A DNA stretch of 64,000 nucleotides from Luteimonas viscosa (GCF_008244685.1 NZ_VTFT01000001.1:2645248-2709247), one strand, 5' to 3'; positions 17,585 to 27,068 are shown, numbered from the stretch's first letter. Notes: generated from the sequence alone by a model not told the origin. Numbers and translations: made by a program.

Positions 17585-20500
17585 AGGCGAACGCTCAACC
17601 ATCGCCAGCCGGCCTTCCGGCAGGCGGGTTTCGACACCCTGTGCACGTTCCGCCGCAGCGCCATCGCCCTGGGCGTGGCCGCGCTGCTGTCCGCTCCATT
17701 GCACGCGCAGACCACGGGCAGCAACGCCCCCGCCGGCACCACCAGCGACGCCACCGACCTCGATGCCGTGGTGGTCAAGGGCGTGCGCGGCGCGGTGATG
17801 CGCGCGCAGGACATCAAGCAGGACGCGCCGCAGATCATCGATTCGGTCACCGCCGAGGACATCGGCGCACTGCCCGACCGCAGCGTCACCGAAACCCTCA
17901 AACGCATCAGCGGCCTGACCGTCACCGGTTTCGCCGCGCGCGACGATACCGACCATTTCTCCGCCGAAGGCAGCGGGGTGATGATCCGCGGCCTGACCTT
18001 CGTGCGCGGCGAGCTCAACGGCCGCGACGTGTTCACCGCCAACGGCGGCCGCGGCATCAGCTTCGAGGAAGTGTCGGCCGAGCTGATGGCGGGCGTGGAC
18101 GTGTACAAGAATCCCTCGGCCGAGATCATCGAGGGCGGCCTGGGCGGCACCATCAACCTGCGCACGCGCATGCCGTTCGACGAGCCGGGGCGCAAGATCG
18201 CCGGCAGTGTCGACGTCAACTACGGCGACAAGGCCAAGGATGCGCGGCCGTCGGCCTCCTTTCTGTTCAGCGATCGCTGGGACACCGGCGTGGGCGAGAT
18301 CGGCTTCCTGGCCAACGTCTCGTACTCGGAACTGGCCACGCAGTCCGACGGCATCCAGATCCAGCCTTACTCGCGCCGCGGCCGCACGCCGGCGGAGCAG
18401 CCGGAAGGGCTGCCGAACGGGGAAGGCTGGGTGTACGACTGGGAGCAGGAGGCCTGGGTGTCGTCCGACAGCCAGCGCGACCTGCTGCTCGAAGGCAGCG
18501 GTCGCGACCAGGTGTTCGTCCCCGGCGGCGTGAACTGGCGCCGCACCGATTTCGACCGCAAGCGCCAGGGTGGCGCCTTCGCGTTCCAGTGGCGTCCCAG
18601 CGACGACACCGAGATCTACACCCAGTTCATCACCTCGAAGTACGACATGACCTGGCGCGAACACTTCATGGAGTACGCCGGCGCGGGCGAGGCCAACAAC
18701 ACCGACAACTGGACCGGCGACCCGAACTATTACGGCAACGCCTACGACGGCGGCGACGGACTGGCCGACCGCACCAACCGCCTGATCCCGATGCCGGGCA
18801 CGCAGTTCGAATACGACGACAACGGCCGTTTCCTGCGCGGCAGCATCCGCCTGGGGGGCTGGCGCGGGCAGCCGGGCGACGATTCCAACGGCATGTACCA
18901 GGGGCCGGGCATCCAGTTCGTGGCCGGCAACCGCTACAACGTCCAGTCCTCGCAGACCACCGACTGGTCGGCGGGCTTCCGCCACTTCATCAGCGACAAC
19001 TTCCTGGTGCGCGGCGACTTCCAGTACGTGAAGGCCGAGAGCGACCAGGTCGACTTCTCCGTGCACACCTCGACCCTGCTCGAAGGCATCACCCTCGACC
19101 TCACCGGCAAATACCCGTCGGTGACGCTCGACAATCCGGACCGGGCGCTGCAGCAGGACACCTACTTCTGGCGCTCGGCCATGGACCACCTGGCCGACAA
19201 CGAGGGCCACGAACGGGCCGGGCGGGTCGACTTCGAGTACAACTTCCCCGACAGCACCTGGCTGCGCACGTTCCGCTTCGGCGCGCGCGTGGCGGACCGG
19301 GAATACACCAGTTTCTACACCACCTACAACTGGCAGCCGATCAGCGACGACTGGAACCGGATCGAGAACCCGGACCCGACCCGCCCGCCGGTCGCGTGGC
19401 TGGACCAGTTCTATGCCTCCGAGTCGGCGATCTACACGCTGGACGACTTCTTCGGCGGAGACGCCAACGTCCCGACCCAGTTCTGGGCGGCGCGGGACGG
19501 CTTCGTCGACATCGGTCGTGTCCGCGACACGCTGGCGACGATTCCCGGCGCACAGTGGAATCCGATCGCGTTCACGCCCGACGCCATCAACCAGCAGCGC
19601 GAGCGTACCCAGGCCGCGTATGGCGTGATGTACTTCGGCAACGACGAGCTGCGCAACCCGGTCGACGGCAACCTCGGCGTGCGCGTGGTCAAGACCAGCG
19701 TCAAGGCCTTGGGCGGTGGCCTGCTGCCGGACATGACCGGCGCGTACGTGGAGGACGTGGCGCAGGAAGTGCGGGACGCCTTCTACGGCCAGGCCTTCAC
19801 CAGCCAGGTCAACACCTCCTATACCGACGTGCTGCCCAGCCTGAACGTGCGGGTGCGGTTCGACCATGGCCTGCAGTGGCGCTTCGCCGCATCCAAGGCG
19901 ATCGCGCGACCCGAGTTCAGGCTGATGCAGAACTGGATCACGCTGTCGGCCAACGCCGCAGGCTGCGCCCAGGCGCGGGAGGACGGGCTGCGCGAGGAGC
20001 TCTGCAGCTTCGACGACCTCGCCTACAGCGGCAGCGGCGGCAACCCCGAACTCAAGCCCATGCGTGCGAACCAGTTCGATACCGCGCTCGAGTGGTACTT
20101 CGGGCCGGCCAACAGCCTGTACCTCACGCTGTTCAAGAAGGACGTCGAGGGCTATTTCGCCACCTCACTGGGCACCGAGATCATCGACGGGCGCGTGTAC
20201 CAGATGAACCGCACGCGCAACCTGGACGAGGGGAAGATCAAGGGCTTCGAATTCGGCTACTCGCAGTTCTTCGACTTCCTGCCGGGCCTGGGCGTGCAGG
20301 CGAACTACACCTTCGTGGACAGCTCCGGCGGCACCAACGTCGACGTCGGCCCGCCGGACGGCGCGCCGACGGTGCCGGAGGTCGCGCTGGAACTGCCGCT
20401 GGAAGGCCTGTCGCGCCGCAGCTACAACCTGATCGGCATCTTCGAGCGCGGCCCTGTGTCCTTACGCCTGGCGTACAACTGGCGTTCGCGCTACCTGCTC

Positions 20501-20761
20501 ACCAGCAGCGACGTGATGCCGGCCATGCGCCAGCCGGTGTGGAACGACGACTACGGCCAGCTCGACGGCTCGTTCTTCTACAACCTCACCGACAACATCC
20601 AGCTCGGGCTGCAGGTGAACAACATCACCAACAGCACCACCAAACTGCTGATGGGGCCGCGCGGCTACCGCCGTGACGGGTTCGTGGACGAGACGCTCTA
20701 CAACCGCGCCTGGTTCGAGAACGACCGGCGTTACTCGGCGGTGTTGCGCGCGAGCTGGTAA
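17585..20761 (+). CDS. TonB-dependent receptor with AGG in place of its start codon
   Basis: About 1058 residues if translation starts where the paralogue starts. Signal peptide with FRRSAIALGVAALLSAPLHAQ; TonB box LDAVVVKGVRG; plug with LPDRSVTETLKRISGL; barrel ending VLRASW. It is intact to the stop. The GGGAGGGAACACC plus start region aligns base for base with the first receptor, but the codon at 17585-17587 is AGG, not ATG. The only upstream in-frame starter is a GTG at 17462, which would bury the signal peptide 55 residues inside the protein. The gene may be silenced, may use a non-standard start, or this base may be an error. Confidence 0.85.
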   Translation, partial: RRTLNHRQPAFRQAGFDTLCTFRRSAIALGVAALLSAPLHAQTTGSNAPAGTTSDATDLDAVVVKGVRGAVMRAQDIKQDAPQIIDSVTAEDIGALPDRSVTETLKRISGLTVTGFAARDDTDHFSAEGSGVMIRGLTFVRGELNGRDVFTANGGRGISFEEVSAELMAGVDVYKNPSAEIIEGGLGGTINLRTRMPFDEPGRKIAGSVDVNYGDKAKDARPSASFLFSDRWDTGVGEIGFLANVSYSELATQSDGIQIQPYSRRGRTPAEQPEGLPNGEGWVYDWEQEAWVSSDSQRDLLLEGSGRDQVFVPGGVNWRRTDFDRKRQGGAFAFQWRPSDDTEIYTQFITSKYDMTWREHFMEYAGAGEANNTDNWTGDPNYYGNAYDGGDGLADRTNRLIPMPGTQFEYDDNGRFLRGSIRLGGWRGQPGDDSNGMYQGPGIQFVAGNRYNVQSSQTTDWSAGFRHFISDNFLVRGDFQYVKAESDQVDFSVHTSTLLEGITLDLTGKYPSVTLDNPDRALQQDTYFWRSAMDHLADNEGHERAGRVDFEYNFPDSTWLRTFRFGARVADREYTSFYTTYNWQPISDDWNRIENPDPTRPPVAWLDQFYASESAIYTLDDFFGGDANVPTQFWAARDGFVDIGRVRDTLATIPGAQWNPIAFTPDAINQQRERTQAAYGVMYFGNDELRNPVDGNLGVRVVKTSVKALGGGLLPDMTGAYVEDVAQEVRDAFYGQAFTSQVNTSYTDVLPSLNVRVRFDHGLQWRFAASKAIARPEFRLMQNWITLSANAAGCAQAREDGLREELCSFDDLAYSGSGGNPELKPMRANQFDTALEWYFGPANSLYLTLFKKDVEGYFATSLGTEIIDGRVYQMNRTRNLDEGKIKGFEFGYSQFFDFLPGLGVQANYTFVDSSGGTNVDVGPPDGAPTVPEVALELPLEGLSRRSYNLIGIFERGPVSLRLAYNWRSRYLLTSSDVMPAMRQPVWNDDYGQLDGSFFYNLTDNIQLGLQVNNITNSTTKLLMGPRGYRRDGFVDETLYNRAWFENDRRYSAVLRASW

Positions 20762-20787
20762 TCGCAGGCGACGAGCAGAATCGGGGG

Positions 20788-20813
20788 AGGGTCGCGGCAT
20801 GCCACGCGACCCT
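20788..20813 (+). terminator. hairpin after the second receptor
   Basis: AGGGTCGCG (20788-20796) pairs with CGCGACCCT (20805-20813) around eight bases. The tail TCCTGTTGC is only weakly T-rich, so it may act as a partial or Rho-assisted terminator 27 bases past the stop. Confidence 0.6.
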
Positions 20814-20908
20814 TCCTGTTGCGCATGGACATGGGCGACGCGGTGATCGCGCGTACCGCGACGATGATGCATTGCATCATTCCATGGTGCTATACGCGCG
20901 GGCGTTTT

Positions 20909-20942
20909 ATTCATTGGTAGGGAATGCCTGCGCCACCTATCC
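20909..20942 (+). promoter_or_regulatory. putative promoter/operator of the xyloglucanase operon
   Basis: Exact second copy of ATTCATTGGTAG (20909-20920), with TTGGTA and, 18 bases later, TATCCT as -10-like hexamer, 37 bases before the GH74 start. Immediately upstream is a nested inverted repeat: CGCGCGTA (20848-20855) pairing with TACGCGCG (20893-20900), enclosing ATGATGC-ATT-GCATCAT (20864-20880). Together these make a compact control region for the GH genes. Confidence 0.5.
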
Positions 20943-20978
20943 TGTCCCGCTGACACGTGGGGCGAGGGGTGCCGGGGG

Positions 20979-23216
20979 ATGAGGCTGCGCACAGGGCGAT
21001 CCAGGCAAGGCGCGAGCCGGGGTCGGCGCGGCGGCGCATGGCTGTTCATCGCCTGCCTGTGGGTGCTCGCCAGTGCGAGCGCCCAGGCGTCCTACCAGTG
21101 GCGCAACGTCGCCATCGGCGGTGGCGGGTTCGTGACCGGCCTGGTCTTCCATCCGGCGCAGCCGGGCCTGCTCTACGCCCGGACCGACATCGGCGGCGCG
21201 TATCGCCTGGAGCCCGACGGCGGGCGCTGGACACCGTTGCTCGACTGGATGGGCGAGGACGACAAGGGTCGCTTCGGTGTGGAAAGCCTCGCACTCGACC
21301 CGTCCGATCCCGATCGTCTCTATCTTGCGGTCGGCACCTATCTGCACGAACGCGGCAGCGAGGGCGCGATCCTGCGCTCGCGCGATCGCGGCGCGACGTT
21401 CGAGCGCACGCCGCTGCCGTTCAAGCTCGGCGGCAACGAGCAGGGTCGCGGCAACGGCGAACGCCTGGCGGTCGATCCCCACGACGGACGCGTGCTGCTG
21501 TTCGGCACCCGCGCCCACGGGCTTTGGCGCAGCGACGACGCGGGCGCCAGCTGGAGCGAGGTGCCGGGTTTTCCCGCGATCGCGACATCGAAGTCGGCAT
21601 GGGCGAAAGGCTGGCGCGACGAGGTGCCGATCGGCATCGCCTTCGTCGTGTTCGATCCGGCCAGCGGCGGCTCCGGGGCGCCGTCGCGCACGCTCTACGC
21701 GGGCGCGTCGACGAAGGAGGCCAGCATGTACCGCTCCGACGACGGCGGCGACAGCTGGCGCGCCGTGCCGGGCCAGCCCACCGGCCTGCGCCCGAGCCAC
21801 ATGGTGCGCGATGCGCGCGGCCGCTGGCTGCTGAGCTACGGCGACGAACCGGGGCCGAACCACATGGCCGACGGTGCGGTGTGGCGTTTCGATCCCGCCG
21901 ACGGCAGCTGGACCGACATCACCCCCGCACCGCAATCGAGCGGCATCGCCGGCACGGGCTTCGGCTGGGGCGCGGTGGCGGTGGATACGAACGATGCGGA
22001 CGTCATCGTCGCCTCCACCTTCCGCCGTTACCAGCCGCACGACGACATCTACCGCAGCACCGATGGCGGTCGCAGCTGGACAGCCATGCTGCCGCGTTCG
22101 TCGTTCGATCATTCCAACGCGCCGTGGACGCGGGATGCGAAACCGCACTGGATGGCCGACCTCGAGATCGATCCGCACGATCCCGACCGGGTCTGGTTCG
22201 TCACCGGCTATGGCGTGTGGGCGTCCAGCAACGCGCGTGCGTTCGATCGCGGCGAGACCTTGCAGTGGCGCTTCGAGCAGGAAGGTTTCGAGGAGACCGT
22301 GCCGCTGGCGCTGGCCAGCCCGCCGCAGGGCGCGCACCTGGTCAGCGGGCTGGGCGACGTGGACGGTTTCGTGCACGACGATCTGGACGTGTCGCAGCAG
22401 CGCTACGCCGGCGTGCGCTTCTCCAACACCGAGAGTCTCGCGTTCGCCGGGCAGGCGCCGGACGTCATGGTGCGCACCGGCTACTTCCACAACCGTCCCG
22501 AAGGCGCGGTGCGTGGCGCATGGTCGACCGACGGCGGTCGCACGTGGACCGCGTTCGCAAGCGAGCCGCCGGACGGCGACGGCGCAGGCCACATCACCCT
22601 GGCCGCCGACGGCAAGCGTGCGATCTGGAAGCCGCGCAACGGCGAACGCCATTGGCTGACCGCGGACATGGGCGGGCGCTGGCAGGCAGTGCAGGGCTTG
22701 CCCAAGCATGCGGTGGTCGAGGCCGACAAGGTCGACGAGGGCATCTATTACGGGTTCGATGCCACCACCGGCAAGCTCTATGTCAGCGGCAACGGCGGGG
22801 TGGGCTTCAGGGAAGTCGAGGCCAGCGTCGGCGAAGTGGGCGACTGGTATCGCGCCGAGATCCGACCGCATCCGCAGCGCACCGCCGAGGCCTGGATCGC
22901 GGCGTCGTGGCGCGGCCTGCTGCACTGGTCGCCCGGCAAGCTGGAGCGCGTGCCCGGGGTCGACAACGTGATGTCGGTCGGCCTCGGCAAGCCCGCGAAC
23001 GAGGGCGATCCGCTGGTGCTGTTCGTGTTCGGTGAAGTCTCCGGCAAGCGTGGGCTCTACCGGTCGGACGACAACGGCCGACACTGGCATCGCATCGACC
23101 GTGATGCGCAGCGATTCGGCGGCGTCATCCGCCACGTGACCGGCGATCCGCGACTGCACGGACGCGTGTACTTCGGCACCGAGGGACGCGGCATCTGGTA
23201 CGGGGATCCGCAATGA
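20979..23216 (+). CDS. GH74 xyloglucanase
   Basis: 745 residues. Signal region to about residue 38 after an Arg-rich start. Two seven-bladed propellers typical of GH74, marked by repeated sialidase-like Asp boxes (WRSDDAGASW, YRSDDGGDSW, YRSTDGGRSW, YRSDDNGRHW). Candidate catalytic acids are Asp70 in ARTDIGGAY and Asp460 in LGDVDGFVH. The enzyme cuts the beta-1,4-glucan backbone of xyloglucan, outside the cell or in the periplasm. First gene of the hydrolase operon; its stop overlaps the start of the GH2 gene. Confidence 0.92.
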   Translation: MRLRTGRSRQGASRGRRGGAWLFIACLWVLASASAQASYQWRNVAIGGGGFVTGLVFHPAQPGLLYARTDIGGAYRLEPDGGRWTPLLDWMGEDDKGRFGVESLALDPSDPDRLYLAVGTYLHERGSEGAILRSRDRGATFERTPLPFKLGGNEQGRGNGERLAVDPHDGRVLLFGTRAHGLWRSDDAGASWSEVPGFPAIATSKSAWAKGWRDEVPIGIAFVVFDPASGGSGAPSRTLYAGASTKEASMYRSDDGGDSWRAVPGQPTGLRPSHMVRDARGRWLLSYGDEPGPNHMADGAVWRFDPADGSWTDITPAPQSSGIAGTGFGWGAVAVDTNDADVIVASTFRRYQPHDDIYRSTDGGRSWTAMLPRSSFDHSNAPWTRDAKPHWMADLEIDPHDPDRVWFVTGYGVWASSNARAFDRGETLQWRFEQEGFEETVPLALASPPQGAHLVSGLGDVDGFVHDDLDVSQQRYAGVRFSNTESLAFAGQAPDVMVRTGYFHNRPEGAVRGAWSTDGGRTWTAFASEPPDGDGAGHITLAADGKRAIWKPRNGERHWLTADMGGRWQAVQGLPKHAVVEADKVDEGIYYGFDATTGKLYVSGNGGVGFREVEASVGEVGDWYRAEIRPHPQRTAEAWIAASWRGLLHWSPGKLERVPGVDNVMSVGLGKPANEGDPLVLFVFGEVSGKRGLYRSDDNGRHWHRIDRDAQRFGGVIRHVTGDPRLHGRVYFGTEGRGIWYGDPQ

Positions 23217-25156
23217 CGATCGCGTGGCGGGCGTGGCTGCTGTCGTTGCTGGTCCCGCTGGCGAGCGGCTCGTCGTTTGCGGCGGAGCGGCCAGCTGCAT
23301 CGGACGACGTAGCGGAGGGCTATCGTCCGCTGCCTGTCCAGGCCGAGGCCATGCCGCGAACCGCAGTTCCGCCGATCGCATTGTCGGCGCCGGACGACAT
23401 GCCGCCGCTGATCGCCAATGTCGCAGCACGCCAGACGCGTTCGCTGGACGGAACGTGGCAGGCGATGATCGATGCCTATGGTGCCGGCATGGGCGACTGG
23501 AAGGCCGCCTGGCGCGACCGTACGCCCGAGCGGCCCGACGAGTTCCACGAGTACGGCTTCGACGATGCTTTCACCCTGCAGGTGCCGGGCGATTTCAACA
23601 CCCAGCATCCGCAGTTGCATTGGCTGGAGGGATCGGTCTGGTACCGCAAGCGCTTCGATTTCGATGCCGAACGGCTGCAGCGGCAGCAGCGTCGGCTGTT
23701 CGTGCATTTCGGTGCGGCGAACCAGCGCGCCGACGTGTTCCTCAACGGCGAGCCGGTCGGCAGCCACGAAGGCGGCTTCACCCCGTTCCAGTTAGAGCTC
23801 ACCGGCAAGCTGAAGCAGGGCGAGAACCGGCTGCTGGTCCATGTCGACAACCGTCGTCGTCGCGACGCGGTGCCTTCGATGGGGTTCGACTGGTTCAACT
23901 ACGGCGGGCTGACCCGCAGCGTGCGGCTGGTCGAGCTGCCGGCGCGCCATGTCCGCGACTACCACCTGCAACTGTCGCCGGACGACCGAGAGGAAGTCCG
24001 CGGCTGGGTGCAGGTCGCGCCCGCGCAGGCCGGACTGCCGGTACGGGTGGAACTGCCCGAGCTGGGCATGGCGGTCGATGCGCGCACCGATGCGGCCGGC
24101 CGCGCCGCGATCGCGTTCCGCGCACCGCTGCAGTTGTGGTCGCCGCAACGACCGAAGCTGTACCGGGTACGCGTCTCCGCCGCCGGCGACGCGGTGGAAG
24201 ACGAGATCGGCTTCCGCAGTATCGCGGTGCAGGGCGAACGGATCCTGCTCAACGGCGAGCCGGTGTACCTGCGCGGCATCAACCTGCACGAGGAGATCGA
24301 CGGCCGGCGCGCCGCGTCCGACGACGACTATCGGCGCCTGCTGGAACAGGTACGCGCGCTGGGCGCCGACTTCGCGCGGACCGGGCACTATCCTTTCGGC
24401 GAGGAGTTCGTGCGCCAGGCCGACCGCATGGGCATCCTGCTGTGGAGCGAGATCCCGGTCTACCAGGGCATCGATTTCGAGGATCGCGGAACGCAGCAAC
24501 TGATGCAGCGGATGCTGGCCGAGATGATCGGGCGCGACCGCAATCGCGCCGCGGTGGTGATGTGGGGCATCGCCAACGAGACCGCGCCGGGACGGGCCCG
24601 CGACGCGGTGCTGACCGCGCTGGCGGCGCAGGCGCGCGCACTCGATCCGACCCGTCTCGTCGCCGCCGCATTCTACGGGCCCGGTTTCCACGGCGCCCGC
24701 CTGCAGATGCACGATCCGCTGTTCCCGGCGCTGGACGTGATCGGCGCGAACATCTACTACGGCTGGTATGTGCCGTGGGCGGTCGAGCCCGAAGAGGTGG
24801 AATGGATCCCCCCCGGGAAGCCGCTGCTGATCTCCGAGTTCGGCGCCGAGGCCCGGCATGGCCACCGCGGCGCCGCCGACCGCGCGGGCGACTGGAACGA
24901 GGAATTCCAGGCAAGCTTCTACCGCAAGCAGTTCCGGTTGATCCGGCGGCTCGGCTTCGTGCAGGGCACCCTGCCGTGGGTGCTGGCCGATTTCCGCTCG
25001 CCGGTGCGCATGCATCCGTACCAGGGCGGCTACAACCGCAAGGGGCTGCTGTCGGAGGACGGCGAGCGCAAACTGGCCTGGGACGTGGTCGCGGACTTCT
25101 ATCGCACCGTGGTCGCATCCCCGCAGACGAGGCGGCAAGGAGTTTCGAATGAATAG
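23213..25156 (+). CDS. GH2 enzyme resembling beta-glucuronidases
   Basis: 647 residues, ATGA overlap with GH74. Signal peptide about 1-23. Sugar-binding domain (about 100-240), Ig-like domain, then TIM barrel with the acid/base Glu456 in WGIANE and the nucleophile Glu542 in LISEFGAE. FDWFNYGGLTRSV and the C-terminal WVLADFRS...GGYNRKGLL match beta-glucuronidases; N608-R609-K610 corresponds to the Asn-Lys pair that holds the uronate carboxylate in E. coli GusA. Most GH2 members of xyloglucan loci are beta-galactosidases, so the motif is notable. Proposed activity: release of beta-linked glucuronate or galacturonate from side chains. Confidence 0.85.
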   Translation: MTIAWRAWLLSLLVPLASGSSFAAERPAASDDVAEGYRPLPVQAEAMPRTAVPPIALSAPDDMPPLIANVAARQTRSLDGTWQAMIDAYGAGMGDWKAAWRDRTPERPDEFHEYGFDDAFTLQVPGDFNTQHPQLHWLEGSVWYRKRFDFDAERLQRQQRRLFVHFGAANQRADVFLNGEPVGSHEGGFTPFQLELTGKLKQGENRLLVHVDNRRRRDAVPSMGFDWFNYGGLTRSVRLVELPARHVRDYHLQLSPDDREEVRGWVQVAPAQAGLPVRVELPELGMAVDARTDAAGRAAIAFRAPLQLWSPQRPKLYRVRVSAAGDAVEDEIGFRSIAVQGERILLNGEPVYLRGINLHEEIDGRRAASDDDYRRLLEQVRALGADFARTGHYPFGEEFVRQADRMGILLWSEIPVYQGIDFEDRGTQQLMQRMLAEMIGRDRNRAAVVMWGIANETAPGRARDAVLTALAAQARALDPTRLVAAAFYGPGFHGARLQMHDPLFPALDVIGANIYYGWYVPWAVEPEEVEWIPPGKPLLISEFGAEARHGHRGAADRAGDWNEEFQASFYRKQFRLIRRLGFVQGTLPWVLADFRSPVRMHPYQGGYNRKGLLSEDGERKLAWDVVADFYRTVVASPQTRRQGVSNE

Positions 25157-27068
25157 GTCGTGCTGGATCCGCACCGCGCTGTGCTGGCTCGTCGGTTCGC
25201 TGTCGGCCGCTTCGGCGCATGCGGTCGATCTGCCGCGCGTGTTCTCCGACGGCATGGTGCTGCAGCGCGACCGGCCGATCCAGGTCTGGGGTCGCGCGGC
25301 GGCAGGGGCGCGCATCCAGGTCGCACTGGGCGCGGATCGCGCCAGCGCCACGGCCGGTGCCGATGGCGGGTGGCGCGTCGAGCTGCCCGCGCGCGCAGCC
25401 GGCGGGCCGTTCACGATGCGGATCGACGACGGCACCGCGCCGCGCGAACTGCGCGACGTGCTGGTCGGCGACGTGTGGCTGGCTTCGGGACAGTCGAACA
25501 TGGAGTGGCCGATCTCGCAGTCCGCCGATGCCGATGTCGAGATCGCGCGCGCCACCGATCCGCTGATCCGCCATTTCAAGATTCCGAAGTCATGGTCCGG
25601 CACGCCGCAGTGGCAGCTGGCCGGTGGCGAATGGATCGCCTCGTCGCCGGCGGTGGCGGGCCAGTTCTCCGCCGTGGCGCACTTCTTCGCGCGCGAACTG
25701 CGCCGCAGCGAAGGCGTGCCGATCGGCATCATCGACAGCACCTGGGGCGGCAGCAGCATCGAGGCGTGGATGGATGCCGCCACCCAGGGCATCGACGGCG
25801 AGGCGCAGGCGGCGCTGGCTGAGAGGCTGAAAGCCGACGACGAACGCGCGCTGGCGCAGGCGCGCGCGAACCTGGCGCGCTGGCAGCTGCCGGCCGACGA
25901 CCGCCGCTGGAACGCTGCGGACCTCGACGCGGCGGGCTGGGCCGACATCGCCGTGCCCGGGCTGTGGGAAGGCGGTGGCTTCAACGGCATGGACGGCATC
26001 GCGTGGTACCGCACCACGTTCGAGCTGAGCGCCGCCGAGGCCGGGCGCGGGCTCGCCCTCGGCGTCGGCCGCATCGACGACACCGACACCACCTGGGTCA
26101 ACGGCGTCGAAGTCGGCACCACCGAGTCGCAGTACAACCTGGCGCGCGTGTACGAGGTGCCGGCCTCCGCGCTGCGCGCCGGCACCAACACCATCGCGGT
26201 GCGGGTGACCGACCTGGGCGGCGGTGGCGGGATCCATGGACCGGAGGAAGAACTGTTCGTGCAGCCCGGGGGCGGCGCGCGCCGGCCGTTGGCTGGAACC
26301 TGGGCGTTCCGGCCCGCACAGGTCACCACGCTCGCGCTCGACGATGACAAGAACCAGCGGCCGACCCTGCTGTACAACGCCATGATCCACCCCCTGCAGC
26401 CGCTGCCGGTGCGCGGCGTGATCTGGTACCAGGGCGAGGCGAATGCCGGCAGCGTGGAACAGGCCATGGCCTACCGGCAGCAGTTCCCGGCCTTGATCCG
26501 GCAATGGCGCACGCAGTTCGACGCGCCGGCGCTGCCGTTTCTGTGGGTACAGCTGGCCAGCTGGCATTCGGGTGGCGACGAGGGCGACACCAGCCCCTGG
26601 GCGGCGCTGCGCGAATCCCAGACCGCGACGCTGTCGCTGCCGGCGACGGGACAGGCGGTGGCGATCGACATCGGCGATGTCGGCGACATCCATCCGAAGA
26701 ACAAGCAGGACGTGGGCAAGCGCCTCGCGCTGGCCGCACGTCGCGTGGCGTATGGCGAGGCACTGATCCATCGGGGGCCCGTGTTCGAAGGCGCGCGATT
26801 CGCCGATGGCGTGGCGCTGCTCTCCTTCGACGCCGATGGTCTGGCCGCGCGCGGCGGCGATGCGTTGCAGGGCTTCCGGCTCGCCGGCGCGGACCGCAGG
26901 TTCCATCCGGCCGCCGCATCGATCGACGCCGACCGGGTGGTCGTGCGCAGCGATGCCGTGGCCGCACCCGTGGCGGTGCGCTACGCGTGGAGCGATGCGC
27001 CGGTGGACGCGAACCTCGTCGGCGCGAGCGGTCTGCCGGCGTCGCCGTTCCGGAGCGATGACTGGTGA
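25149..27068 (+). CDS. SGNH carbohydrate acetylesterase, CE20-like
   Basis: 639 residues; overlaps the GH2 end; AAGGAG six bases before ATG. Signal peptide about 1-25. A small N-terminal beta domain precedes the SGNH hydrolase, with the nucleophile Ser116 in ASGQSNMEWP and the Asp513/His515 pair in GDIHPKNKQD. The hydrolase is interrupted at about 250-375 by a jelly-roll insert (WYRTTFELS...NTIAVRVTDLGGGGG). That architecture matches the sialate-O-acetylesterase-like xyloglucan acetylesterases grouped as CE20. It would remove O-acetyl groups from xyloglucan galactosyl residues before GH35 and GH95 act. Confidence 0.88.
   Translation: MNRSCWIRTALCWLVGSLSAASAHAVDLPRVFSDGMVLQRDRPIQVWGRAAAGARIQVALGADRASATAGADGGWRVELPARAAGGPFTMRIDDGTAPRELRDVLVGDVWLASGQSNMEWPISQSADADVEIARATDPLIRHFKIPKSWSGTPQWQLAGGEWIASSPAVAGQFSAVAHFFARELRRSEGVPIGIIDSTWGGSSIEAWMDAATQGIDGEAQAALAERLKADDERALAQARANLARWQLPADDRRWNAADLDAAGWADIAVPGLWEGGGFNGMDGIAWYRTTFELSAAEAGRGLALGVGRIDDTDTTWVNGVEVGTTESQYNLARVYEVPASALRAGTNTIAVRVTDLGGGGGIHGPEEELFVQPGGGARRPLAGTWAFRPAQVTTLALDDDKNQRPTLLYNAMIHPLQPLPVRGVIWYQGEANAGSVEQAMAYRQQFPALIRQWRTQFDAPALPFLWVQLASWHSGGDEGDTSPWAALRESQTATLSLPATGQAVAIDIGDVGDIHPKNKQDVGKRLALAARRVAYGEALIHRGPVFEGARFADGVALLSFDADGLAARGGDALQGFRLAGADRRFHPAAASIDADRVVVRSDAVAAPVAVRYAWSDAPVDANLVGASGLPASPFRSDDW

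Noticed and set aside
17528..19867. Minus-strand frame opposite the second receptor
   Set aside because: Same artefact: no domains, and the sense frame is an intact receptor.
20979..23216. Sialidase for the propeller protein, because of its Asp boxes
   Set aside because: Two full propellers, TDIGG and GDVDGF acids, and the xyloglucan neighbours fit GH74; the arginine triad of sialidases is not apparent.
25149..27068. Sialate O-acetylesterase acting on sialic acid
   Set aside because: Database-style names use this label, but no sialic acid genes are present and the insert domain and neighbours fit a xyloglucan acetylesterase.
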